From Orbilia blumenaviensis (taxonomy: Eukaryota > Ascomycota > Orbiliomycetes > Orbiliales > Orbiliaceae), in the NCBI GenBank assembly GCA_036872755.1, contig JAVHNS010000003.1:558001-622000 (forward strand): a stretch of 64,000 nucleotides of DNA. The letters run 5' to 3'. Within the stretch, counting starts at the first letter, position 1; each line of letters starts with the position of its first letter. A program made the translations under genes and the position numbers. The notes beneath the pieces are model-generated. The model worked only from the letters and a program-made list of their open reading frames with translations. It was not told where the DNA came from and searched no databases. Below are positions 36,134-46,963 of the stretch, piece by piece.

Positions 36134-38153
36134 TCGCAGTCGAGTAACCCTACAGCTGGAGAGTTCTACGACGAGGACTACGACGGCCTCTATGAATACG
36201 ATGACATGTAAATCCCCGCCCCCCGGTCCGCACGTTTCAATATAAAATCTGCATGGCAAACTATGCATACGCCGGCCTGCAATTTAATAAACCTCGACCG
36301 TGTTCGCCGACAGCTAATCCCCTCTATCCGTAAATTATAAACGAAAAGTGCGAGTATCACCACATCCCTCTCAACCTCAGCCACAGGTAAGTCTAACTCC
36401 AACCAACATGCACATACGCTGAGTCATGTATCCCAAATCTTGCGGCAAGAATGTTAGTGGTGCATATCTCTGATACCCATCTTTTTGATAATTTCCCTAG
36501 ACTATAAATTTGAAAATGGAAGACGGTACCACGGTTACAAGGAAGGACAGTGGCCTGTGCCAAACGACGAAGTATGTATTCTCATCATCAAAACGTTAAA
36601 ACAATTGACCGCTTACGTATGCAACCCCTTGGCTAACGACCGTTCTTCTGCGCCAGAAACAACAAAATCAAATGGACCTCGTGTATGAGACACTCTCTCT
36701 GCGGACGGATTTTAACAATAACTAGGCTAGCTGGCTAACTATGTACCCGTTTGGCACAGTCACCAGGTATATACTCTACGGTTAGGAGGGAAATTATACT
36801 TAGCACCGATCGATGAATGCCCGCAGGTATGCTGTCGTGTGTTAATTCCAAAGCGTAGACTGCGCCTTGAGCCTCTTGTGCGGGATACTTTATTGACTAG
36901 CCACCTGTTTTGCTTTTCGTTTTAGAAAATTCTGGACATTGGAACAGGCACAGGAATCTGGGCCATGGAAATGGGAGATTTACATCCGAGCGCAGTAGTC
37001 ATTGGAAACGGTAAGTTCAAGGTTACACAGGCATGGGATCCCGGCCCCGTCACTAATCCGCATGTATCCACCTGAACAGACTTATCCCCGATACAACCGC
37101 GATGGTAAACACAAACCCGGTCCCGCCTATGGTTTTGATGCACGAACTAGCCCAAATGGGAACCATTCTAACTTGTGGCTCAACTCAAGGGTACCTCCAA
37201 ACGTTAAATTTGAAATCGATGACTTCAATGAACCATGGGTTCAAACTCCGAGCTCCTATGACTTTGTTCACGCTCGTGAGGTTCATGGAGCTGTATCCGA
37301 TTGGTCGCAATTCTGCAGTGAAGCCTTCAGGTATGCTCCGCGAGATATTTCCCCAGTGTAGTGCCGGTAGCTCCGACATGCTCATTCTATTTTGACCCTA
37401 TCAGAATTTTAAAGCCGGGAGGCTGGATTGAAGTCGCAGAAAGTGCCGCAGAGCTACGAAGTGATGATGAAACTTTACCAAAAGACTGTGCCCTTAACAC
37501 ATGGCTGCGCAACGTCTCCGAAGGCTTCGAAAGAATCGGCCAAACCGTTGTCGTTGGCCCGCATATAGAAGGCTGGTTACGAGAAGCCGGGTTCGAGGAG
37601 ATTACGGTGAAGGTTTTCAAGTTGCCAGTTGGCCTTTGGCCAAAGAATAAGATAGAAAGGGACATTGGGGCCTTCAATTTGTTGAACATGATTGAATATG
37701 TTGGTATGTTATTCTGTGCCATCTCAACTTTCGTTTCAGGCTTGGTTTGGACTACGTTGGATTTTTTGACTAATATGCGTTGCGACACATGTGCACAGAG
37801 GGGGCCTCACTTCAAATTTATACTAAGGTCCTAAAGGTACGTAATCAGAAACGTTGTTCCAACACCCTATCATTTAAGTTTTGATACGATATTGTTTAGA
37901 ACCCCACCTAATGTTTCTGTAATTTGTTAGAAATCGCTTGAGGAGACCAGAAAGGCCATCAGGAGCGCGCAAGCAGAGTTTAAACGGAAGGACTACCATA
38001 TGTATATCCCATAGTAAGTCCACCCCCATCCGACTATGAATGCTCTTCCCCAATAAGATGTTGCCATAGAGTATCTTTGAAATCGTTTCGCTAACCAGGC
38101 TTGTGCGGAATAGTTATGTTGCCTATGCTAGGAAACCCGATTCTGCCATATGA
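36134..38153 (+). CDS. LaeA-like methyltransferase with at least 12 exons, first exon unresolved
   Basis: Inferred exons are 36134-36207, 36349-36386, 36501-36571, 36657-36682, 36760-36826, 36926-37010, 37080-37104, 37190-37330, 37405-37703, 37799-37836, 37931-38013 and 38114-38153, giving 328 residues plus a missing start exon. Every junction has GT and AG and keeps the frame. The joined protein reads through all LaeA-like landmarks: DYKFENGRRYHGYKEGQWPV, GGKLYLAPIDECPQKILDIG with GTGTGIWAMEMGD (SAM motif I), [48 protein letters not shown], and the ending YHMYIPYYVAYARKP. LaeA-like proteins are nuclear or cytosolic methyltransferases, some regulating secondary metabolism and development. The frame upstream of 36134 is closed by a stop, so at least one further 5' exon must exist. 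Two exons are only 25-26 bp. Confidence 0.85.
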
Positions 38154-38684
38154 ACATAATTTATAGGGTCACAATCCAGCCCGACTCTGTGCCTCCCCAA
38201 ATTCAAACTGGCTCACCTACTTTTAGTGATAATGCCGTACAAAATGAGGTTGGGAACCTTCGGGTTTCAGAGGGTATCTGCCACTAAATTTTATCTTTCC
38301 TTATTGTTATCTCCATGCTTTGTACCTACATTAATGTGTGCAACAGCCTTTCCTTGATTCTTTCCGTTTACTGGCACAGTATGGAGCGCATTCTTATTCT
38401 ACTACTGTTGGAGCTTGAGCATACTTCCCTTTTAATTGAATTTAGCGTTTAGCCGTGTATATAAAGACCCTTAGATCTCTTGCCAAGTTGGTCTGATGCA
38501 AGTGGATCGCAACCTCTTCAGATCATTGAACTTCTCTGGTTAGAATATATATATATCTCGTCAATCTTTTTACTATTCAATAAAAGGCGTTTCTAGGCCT
38601 TTCCAACGGATATATCCGTCCTGGACCTCTCTTATATATTTGTGAATAAAATATATATTAATTTCTAACCTCACCTTGAGCAAG
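38154..38684. other. Spacer between methyltransferase and secreted-protein genes
   Basis: No gene is seen. It should contain the promoter of the secreted pepsin-like gene; an A/T-rich patch with TATATA elements lies at about 38,545-38,660, within 150 bp of that start codon. Confidence 0.5.
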
Positions 38685-40798
38685 ATGCTGGGCGTTTTGT
38701 TGGCTCTCTATGCTTCGACGGCGACGGCATCGCCGGCCGGGTCAAAACTATTAGCCCTCCACCGCCGGATGGAAGTGCCGCCTCGTCCAGATATGGCGAA
38801 AGAGTACTATATGCCTGGAAAAATCCCAGTCACATACAATGCAACTGATGCAGCCTCACAAAAGATGGCTTGGATCGCGCGTGTTGGAATCGCTGGTGAG
38901 AAATACGATATGATGCTTGATAGTATGATTTCCACTTCTTGGGTTTACAGTCCAAGCGATAAGAATAAATGTGAGCAGGAGATGATGGCCTCTGGGCTTG
39001 ATTACTGTTACATGTTAAAGGCTGGGCAGATGCCTTTGGATGGCATGCAGCCGTTTATGCTCAACTATACTGGACCCGGTGGCCTTGGTGTTAGTGGTAC
39101 CAGATCTATCGTTGCGAACATTACATGTCCCGAGAATGGTGGCGCGAGTTTCCCAGTTGCCCTAGGTTTAGTAGACAATACCTACGACTTTCGTGGTGCC
39201 GGGTCTCCTCCCACCATGCGAACTTATCATGGTGTTCTTGGAATTTCTAAGAAGGATAAACACGTTTGTAGGTTGAACTGCTAACCGCATAAACATCTTA
39301 TCTTATAAAGATGGTATTTGGATTTGCTTTATACTAACGTCGATAATTTTTCTATAGTTGAATTCGGAGAGAAAAAAGACCATATTTTCCAAACTCCATT
39401 CCAAAATGGTAGCGGCTGGGACTACTTTACCACTTATTTCAATCACAAGGCCGATAACGACAAGATGTATATTGGTCTCCAGTACATGGACGAGGCTGCT
39501 AAGACTGGCGAGGTCGCCACGGTTCCTGTCGTAGGCGACGACTGGGCTGTTACTGCTGATGCGAGCTGGCAGGTGAAGGTCTGGGAACAGAACGTCATGA
39601 TCGGTGACCAGCCTGCCGTACCAGAGGTCCGCTTCAACTATGCATTCCCAGCGGAGAATATGACCCAAACCGGAAACGTTCGTTTTGGTATGTCCAATTT
39701 ATTACTACTTTGAATCCAATATCTAGAATTCGGATATCCAGATATATATACACATCGTGTGCTAATATTGAAACGCAATATAGACTTGGGGTCTGGTACT
39801 ACCTTCGTCGATATGGAGACTGCTAGGAATATCTATAAAGCCTACGATGGAAGCTGCAACCATGTCGCTGACCAAGATATGATGATGATGAAGATGAAAC
39901 CAAAGGCTGGCGCAGTATTCGGCCGCCTTCCCGTTTGCACTTTCCCTGTTCAAATTTCCTATAATAGGACCTCAGGCATGATGTGGGCCGAACCGATTAA
40001 GCCGGGCAGGTTCTCCCTTCCGTTTGGTAAGGCTGATATCATGATCGATCCAATGTCTATGATTGATCTTGTTGAAGGTCCCGCATGTTTCCCCATGAGG
40101 GCTATGCACAAGGGTGGCGGTAAGCACCATCGTGGTAAAAAAGGTGGCAAGCATGGTGGTAAGTACGGTGATAAGCACGGTGGCAACTACACTGCAGGTG
40201 AACAGGGGGGTCAGAGAGATCCTGTACTGGATCCGGAGACAGAGGGAGAACCAGAGGGGGAACCAGAGGGGGAACCAGAGCAACCACTAGATGCGGACAA
40301 GAGGACATACAAGAGATCTGAGGAAGTCCCACCTCAAGAGTACGACGACATGTCCCAACCAGGTGTGGACATGATGGAAGAGGTCGTTACTTGTAAGTTG
40401 TCTACTTATTCCCTATTTAACTTACCACGCTTGTTTTGGATTTGAAGATATTAGCTGTTCTAAAGTGATATTTTCTTGGTGTTTATTATTGGTGACCGGC
40501 GCTTACTCTATATACTACAGGCCAAACGAATGCATATGGAAAGATCCAACCGAATGTCTACGACAAGAAGGCCGACAAGGATAAGATGTACTGGAAGTAC
40601 GGAGATGTTGTCTTCCAGAATGCCTTTGTCAAATGGACTACCGGTGCAAACCCATCTATCGGAGTAGCTGAATATGCCCCAATTGCGGGAGCCGTGGCAC
40701 CAACTCCTAACGGCAAGAAGGGTGGAAGAAAGAGCAACAAGAAATACACAGAGGTTCGATTCAAGAAGTCATTTTCCGAAGTGAACTTTGGAATCTAG
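38685..40798 (+). CDS. Secreted pepsin-fold (A1-like) protein, probably inactive
   Basis: Four exons are inferred: 38685-39267, 39358-39687, 39784-40392 and 40521-40798, giving 599 residues. A short signal peptide (MLGVLLALYASTATA) is followed by a basic Arg-Arg (27-28) propeptide-like site. WIARVGIAGEKYDMMLDSMI with STSWVYS aligns, without gaps, to the first active-site region of aspartic proteases: Asp79 is kept, but the DTGS motif reads DSMI. The second lobe has DLGSGTTFVDMETARNIYKA (305 on); aligned on SGTT, the catalytic Asp position is Gly. GVLGISKK resembles the conserved GLLGLG turn. Several N-x-T/S sequons are present. Residues ~412-440 are extremely rich in Lys, Gly and His, followed by acidic EGEP repeats (457-472) and a Lys-rich C-terminal region. 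No GPI-like hydrophobic tail is visible. The fold call is by motif only. Confidence 0.7.
40120..40280 (+). repeat. Low-complexity coding repeats (GGKHG-type and EGEP-type)
   Basis: Within the third exon of the pepsin-like gene, short units encode a Lys-His-Gly-rich stretch. Further on, three 12-base units around 40246-40280 encode repeated EGEP. Such in-frame repeats are prone to length variation. Confidence 0.75.
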
Positions 40799-41270
40799 AG
40801 TTGCGTTATTTACCTATTCTGAGTCTGTATTTTTGAGTGCTCGTTCCTTGAAAAGCACCCCTTTGAGTTGGGCTGGTTAGTGTATCGATCCTACGAAATG
40901 CTGCTGTCGCATTGTTCATTGTGGCTAATGCGCGGAAGCGGTCTGTATCTTCAATTTCCCATCCCTTCCTATGGATGACTAAACTTATCGCTAAACGTGA
41001 CCCAGCTTGTGTCTTTTTTTTTTTTTTTTTCGTGTAACATAGTATGCTGTAGACGTTAGCTTGAAGCTATTAAACTATCAGACACCGGGTGGGGACTGAT
41101 TCAATTCTGTGCCCTCATATCGTAGAATCGTTCTGTTGTACAGAGTAGAGACGAAATTTTGAATGAACTCCCTTAACTCCGGTCTACCAGGTGCAGACTG
41201 ATATAATTTCAATCTGGGAAATAATGACACCATATCGTAAAACATGCCCAACTCGATACAGTATAGCCAA
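40799..41270. other. Convergent spacer between pepsin-like gene and RPB3
   Basis: A 17-base T run lies at 41014-41030. The rest is unremarkable and probably 3' UTR of both convergent genes. Confidence 0.55.
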
Positions 41271-42423
41271 TTAAGGCCAGCCGTTCGAGTATCCACCACC
41301 GCCGTATCCACCAAATGGAGTTTGTGCCCCAGCTCCGGCCCCACCAGCTCCTCCATAAGGTGTAACATAGCCATCATTGAAATTCCTTCCATAGCCATTC
41401 GAATCCCCCATATCCGGACTCCTAGCGCCCCCATACCCATCATCCATCCCACCGACGTCTGCGCCCGTAGCCGCAGCGGCTCCTTCTCCCGCAGTTTTCT
41501 GAACGCCAGCAATAACGGTCGCCAGTTTTTCCTGCAAGTATTTGATGCCCTGTCGTAGAATTTCATCGGGTTGTAAACTTCCAACGGTTTCAACATCGAT
41601 GTAAAACTTGTTCGGAACAGCGTTGTAATCGAATGGTTCATTCTCCTGTGGCGGTTCCTCCCACCCTGAGTTTGCGGATTTCGGCCATTCCGCCTTTGCA
41701 TCTGTCTCGTACCAATAATCGACATGCTTGAGTTTGTTATGGGGGTCGTATTCGAAAGCGACAGCAGCACATGGCTGCCATTTGGCGTGCTCTTTTGCTA
41801 TTCCCTTCTTCGCGATGCACTTTAGGTTAAGCTCTTGCCCCTTTCTAAGTTTACAAATGATTGAACCTTTTTGTGCTTCGTCTGTTCACTCTATCAGCAT
41901 TGGGTTCTCTTGGGAGTGATAACAGAATTTCGATCATACCGGTTATAACAGGGTTTCCTAGCTGTGCCCCCGCAGCAACTGCCAAATCTCGAGCGTATAC
42001 CGTCACGTTCCTGTCCCCTGTACACTTTGCTACAAGTGTTAATACGACACTACATCTTTCGCAGTATCCATCGCAGTCGCAGTCACGTGTATACAGCATC
42101 TTCTCATCAATATTTGAGGATTCCAGAGGTATCAGCCCCAATCTGTGGGATAGAAGCTCGTCGGGAAGCACGCTGGAGTTATTGATAACTTCGACTAAAT
42201 CGATCGCGAGTGTAGGGACTTCAGCGAGGATGATTCTGCGAATGGAGTTTGCGAAGGCGAGATCAACATTGGAGAGGACGAAGTCGGCGCGGGTCGAATC
42301 TGCCTGTGTAGGTATTAGCAAGAGAATCCGGCTATCCGATCATAGTATCGAATGCTGGCGCACCTTGCGGATTGTGACTGTGGGGCCCTCAGTCCCCGAA
42401 TCCATCATATCGAAGCCGTCCAT
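41271..42423 (-). CDS. RPB3: RNA polymerase II subunit Rpb3
   Basis: Three exons on the minus strand are inferred: 42423-42364, 42303-41940 and 41881-41271, giving 344 residues. Rpb3 is the alpha-like subunit that pairs with Rpb11 in polymerase II assembly. The head [20 protein letters not shown] leads into [20 protein letters not shown], the conserved alpha-motif. [15 protein letters not shown] and the zinc-binding loop [10 protein letters not shown] follow (Cys spacing C-x-C-x4-C-x2-C). Exon 3 carries [20 protein letters not shown], then [18 protein letters not shown] and [19 protein letters not shown], all closely matching yeast Rpb3. The C-terminal helix [20 protein letters not shown] is followed by a Gly/Tyr-rich disordered tail of about 75 residues that yeast Rpb3 lacks. 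The start is the only in-frame ATG upstream. Confidence 0.96.
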
Positions 42424-44046
42424 GTTGGCGAGTAGCTGGCGTCGGCCGGCTCGATAGCTAGGGTGGCGGATTCAATGAACAGTCCGAGCTATAGCGGAGC
42501 TCCTGGGATGACTGACGAGGTGAAAGACGGAATACGATCAGAATCCTAGGTGCACTAGGTCCTATACTTCGGAATCCAAGGTACGGGGGGAGGTGAATGC
42601 GATGTGAAGTTCGTGATCCTGACGGGTGAGAATAGTCGACGCGAGAGCGAGAGGGCACACCTTTTGACTTGTCGGCTGCCAAGACCTGGCCATCGACACT
42701 GGCTCGAGCTATTCCTCATTCGGATTACAACGCTCTCAACACACCTTTTTCATCAAAAATATAAGAAGCGCTGTATAAGTGTTTCGTCAGTATAGAAGGA
42801 TGCACAACCGCTTTTGTTAAGGGCTGTACCAGTATCTAGTCTTTATAAAGCCCCCCGCCCTGTCTCAAACGAATCCGAAAATTCGAATAATCTACCCTAC
42901 CTCAATCTTACGCCAGTATGCTGGCCACCGGGGTCTTCTTCAACAACTGCAATATTGAAGGGGACGTCCGGACCTTCACATGGTGCCATTTATATTTAAT
43001 CTCATTAAATTCATTAAGTTTGAATTTCATAAAGCGTCGTCCAGGCTCAGTAGCATTACGGAAATGTACCCCCTTCGTTCTCAATGTAAACCCTAAGTAT
43101 TTCCGTTGGATTTCACGATTTACAAATCTGTGAGTTGTCTTATTTTAAGGCAGTACCATATTGCCCGCAATATTTCATCGACGGCGACCCTCAATATATC
43201 GGACTACTGTACTATTAGTGAGGTTGATCAATCTAATAAAAGGTCCGTTAGAGTTGGTTATTTATAGTGTACTACGGCGGGCCCCATGCTAAACAATCTA
43301 GCTGCTCTGAATTTTGGAGGCTGTTTAATCTATCTTATATATATTCAGGGATCGCTTGTGACGTTTTGGTCTTTGTGTCTTCTCCAAAAGCCCTTTCGAA
43401 AATTTGAATTATCAACATACTACTAGTATACTTCTAGCGATCAGATCAATCGCTAGACTTTAGAAACACTCCGCCGTCTAAGTATCATTGCCGTGTCTAA
43501 GATCACCTTCCCCAGAATATCTTTCAGCACATTGGCCCCATCTTCTTCGCGTAATTGCTATCGCTTCAATCTCCTAGTTCTGGGCCAAACTGTGTCTAGA
43601 CGTCTACGGCGCTAGTTAAACGCTGTAACAGCCTAGTTTTGCTACTATATACCGTTCCCGGTATATAATAATACGCATACGCGCTAGGGAGTCTCATACT
43701 GTCTATCTAAGTTACGAATTATGAATATCGCATAACAATATGTTCTAGTTAACTAGTTGCGCCGAGGCCTGCAGCGGTTCTTCATATCATGAAACTCCAA
43801 ATCCGTGTTGTCGTTGGTGACCTCGATCTGCACTTGTGGCCGCTGCGCTTGGATTGGACAAAACATAAACCCTGTTAACATTTCGCGAGCGGGTCAAACC
43901 AGCCCTCATAAAACGTAAACTTACGAGGAACTACATGCACAATCGGCGATCTTAAGGATATGGGTTTAGCATAACTTGGCCATAGACTAACCAGTTACTC
44001 TTTTCACATCATTGTCCGCATCCGATACAAAGGAAATATTCGAAAT
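42424..44046. other. Divergent spacer between RPB3 and F-box gene
   Basis: About 1.6 kb with no supportable gene. It should contain the promoter of RPB3 near 42424-42800 and that of the F-box gene near its right end. Short open frames show no resemblance to known proteins. Confidence 0.5.
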
Positions 44047-45352
44047 ATGTCTCTCCCGCCAGAGATTTGGCTCTCTGTGGTATCCGAGTTACCCCGAACA
44101 GACCTCGCTTCGTTCTCCTTATGTTGCAAGGCCTTTCGTAACCTGGCTGTCCCCATTCTTTTCCGTTCTATAAAGCTATGTGATGACTCTATCGCGGGGT
44201 TCAAAGCGGGTGGGACCCTAGCAGACATGGCATCATATGTTCGGTACGTTCAATAATCATAGTTATATGCGTGTACATACCAATAAAAGCTTAGGCTCAA
44301 ATTATTATGTAGTGCTATGAGAAAATATATGAAAAAAATTGGGTTCTATTGGCTAATTTTACCAAAATATCAATGTAAACGACTAAAGTCACCTTACGTT
44401 CGAAGGCATTGATATTGAAGTCACTGAAACAGTTCGTTGGGCCCAAAGATGTTTCGAGGACCTCTCCCAGTTTCCAAATATCACAAGCATACGGATCAAC
44501 ATCGCCATAATATTCGAGCTTAAGGTCAGCCTCTTTGGTTTTATCTTCAGGAAACTATCATGCTACCAGTGGTACGAAACCTTGAAGAAACTAGATTATG
44601 AATTTCAATATCTATCCCCAGAAGAGTACTCTAAATCCACCCCGAGTGCTGGCTCTTGTGTAGCTTCGACGGTTAATTCTATCTTTAGGGTACCCAAAGA
44701 TTCACCCAAAGCGGCGAGGATCTGGAACAATCCAGAAATGTTTGATTTCTGGGATTACGGCGTTTTCATCGCACCGGCGTTCCCGCCTGCGCTCGAAGAA
44801 GTGATAATCAAGGTTCCAGGCTATCTCTCATCAATAGGAGTGGGTAGAAAGGGACGTGGGCCTTTCTGCCCTTCCGAGACTCTGTCCACCTGCGCAAACA
44901 CACTGCGGAAAGTCGATATTTGCATTAGTAACATGGAATTTAAGCCACTAAATTATCATCCGCCTCCACAGTGCCCGAACGTAACCGTTCTTACCGTATA
45001 TACTCGGTTCAAATTCATACCTACGTGTCTTGAAGAGCTGGCAGCCCGTTTTCCAAATGTTGAATTTTTGGATCTTGGTTCAGGGGAGTGTTTACCGATT
45101 TCTGCATATGCTGAGTGTAGGGGGTTCGAGAAAGTAAAAGAGATGAGAGCGCCATGGCCGACAAGGAACCAATGGGACACACAACCACTCGAGGAGGATG
45201 AGATCATGAAGGGTGGTTTAGCTCAGTTCTGGGGGCTTGCCGATCCGCCGACGAAGCTGAAGAGATTCGAAATAACGAGGATCGCCCAGCGTTGTAAGCC
45301 AAAACGGGTGGAGGAAGTGGTAATCAAGTTTGTGAGGAGAGATCGGGCATAG
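44047..45352 (+). CDS. F-box protein, related to the gene at 24 kb
   Basis: Two exons are inferred, 44047-44243 and 44389-45352, giving 386 residues. The F-box begins at the very N-terminus: SLPPEIWLSVVSELPRTDLA, then SFSLCCKAFRNLAVPILF. The first intron (145 bp) falls within MASYVRHLTFEGIDIE, at the same place and phase as in the 24-kb F-box gene (TVRHITL). The C-terminal region has degenerate Leu-rich motifs (CPNVTVLTVYTRF, FPNVEFLDLGSGECLP). KVKEMRAPWPTRNQWD matches the position of AFKSAWPLIPDNEW in the other gene, supporting common descent. It probably acts as a substrate adaptor of an SCF ubiquitin ligase through Skp1; the target is unknown. Confidence 0.8.
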
Positions 45353-45625
45353 ATGCTTACGAACCCGTCTGGTGACGGGTGCTGGGTGATTGTGTAAGCA
45401 TGTAATATCTACTTGAGTAACTATCTCGGAGTATACCAACTTGTACCGCCGGGTATATCTAACCGACGTAGCTGATGTTATCAATCCGCTATATTCATAT
45501 TCTATGATAACGAGCCGCTCATGTATCCGCTAGAGAATTTTAAGGAACGGGCCAGAAAAACCTTCTGGTGTAATGTATGAAACAGAGGGCATTCATAAAA
45601 AAAGCAAGACCAGACAAATCCCCAT

Positions 45626-46269
45626 CTAATAAACTCCATTCGTGAAATCAAGCACTGTGACATTCGCCAATCCACCAGCTTTCAAAGCTCCCTTGAAAAC
45701 CTGGTGGGCAGGGTCCTTCTCGACGTAGTAGTCACGATCCCAGGAGGTTCCAAACTCGAGGACGAAGCCGTGTGTGTAGCCATGCTATAATTCGGTGCCA
45801 ATCGTTAGTGGTCTTGGGAATTTAATGATAATTCGGATTTGTATGGAGTGGTTCTCGTACTGTAAGACTCTCAATGCTGTTATCGAACCCGCCCTTGATG
45901 GATAGGATGTATGGTTTCTGGGTTTCTGGATGGATACAGGTATCCTTTAATTTGATGAAAGCATCACAAAGCTAAAAAGAGAGAAAGCACGAAAAAAGTT
46001 AGCAAGCTATTCCTGCGAATGGCCAAAGTCTCTTTCTACTTAGCGGTACTGGGTAGCATCCATACAGGCTTCACAGCATCAGACGGGGTCCCTTCCGCAA
46101 ACTGTAACAAAACAATATGAACGACGGTATTCGCAGCCATTGCGGGTATCAAGCTGGTGCCGAAGGTTGGATGTGGAAGTCCGAAGTTGCCGGTGTTGTA
46201 GAAGATCGAAAAGGAGATGAGGAGGAGGACTGCGAAGAAGAGTAGGAAGATGGGTCCCCGGCCGATCAT
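45626..46269 (-). CDS. Stress-responsive A/B-barrel (Dabb) protein with N-terminal membrane anchor
   Basis: Three exons on the minus strand are inferred: 46269-46066, 45971-45861 and 45784-45626, giving 157 residues. The Dabb domain is a small dimeric alpha/beta barrel found in stress proteins and some cyclases. Here it runs from residue ~46: NTVVHIVLLQFAEGTPSDAV, then YILSIKGGFDNSIESL, HGYTHGFVLEFGTSWDRDYY and VEKDPAHQVFKGALK, ending in LANVTVLDFTNG. These are the usual strand and helix motifs, including the H-x-V start and the THGF strand. The first 43 residues are an extra segment with a strong hydrophobic stretch (IFLLFFAVLLLISFSIFY), suggesting a membrane or secretory anchor. An internal ATG at residue 44 would give a typical soluble Dabb protein. 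No enzymatic activity can be assigned. Confidence 0.82.
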
Positions 46270-46963
46270 TGTATCTATTTATTTGGGTATACGCGGCCCA
46301 AGCCTTGGTGGAGTGTAGGAAGCTTAAGGCTGTGATGTACTGGAAATTTCGAGGGAAACGAGCGACGAGAATTGGAGCTGGAAGATACGTGGACTTGCGT
46401 CTACCCCGACTGCGATATAGAGTCGAGGATATAATACTACTGACAGGCCTGGGGGCTGAAGAATTTAATTTACGCGCACCGCGCAGGGCAAATAGGAGGC
46501 CTTCGCACTTCGGAGGAACGGAATTCTTTCCGCATCCGCTGACGGAATCAAACACCAACGCGCATTTCGGGCAGCTGAATATGAATACGTTCCGTTTCTT
46601 TCGGGAAATACATCTTTCTGCATGAAAGGTATATAATATACTATATGACGCTGATATATACAGGTACTAGGCCATGAAAACTATTTACTGGTCATAAAAA
46701 CGAGCCAGTTACAGGTTTGTGCTGTTGCATTTGGCTGAATGCAATGCAATGCACGAGAGGGAATATATGACACGACATGAGGAAACATCAGAAATATGAA
46801 AAGAACCCAATGCAGAGGCACTCTGCAAAATATGACAGAAGGAGGAAGAAAATGCTTGGAAGAAGAAGAAGAAGTCGTAGTAGTAGAAGAAGAAGAAGAC
46901 TGAAGATACCCCAGAAAATCTAAAATTACACCCATCATTTAATACTTAGCCCCGATATATATA
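46270..46963. other. Spacer between the Dabb gene promoter and the lipase/ZZ gene 3' end
   Basis: No gene is seen. It includes an AGA/AGT microsatellite (46858-46901), which is probably in the 3' flank of the lipase/ZZ gene. The Dabb gene promoter lies at its left end. Confidence 0.5.
46858..46901. repeat. Trinucleotide microsatellite (AGA/AGT)
   Basis: A run of AGA units interrupted by a few AGT/CGT triplets just past the stop codon of the lipase/ZZ gene. It is a simple repeat. Confidence 0.85.

Noticed and set aside
41078..41770. 230-codon minus-strand open frame
   Set aside because: It is a different frame over the last exon of RPB3; the RPB3 frame matches the known protein throughout.
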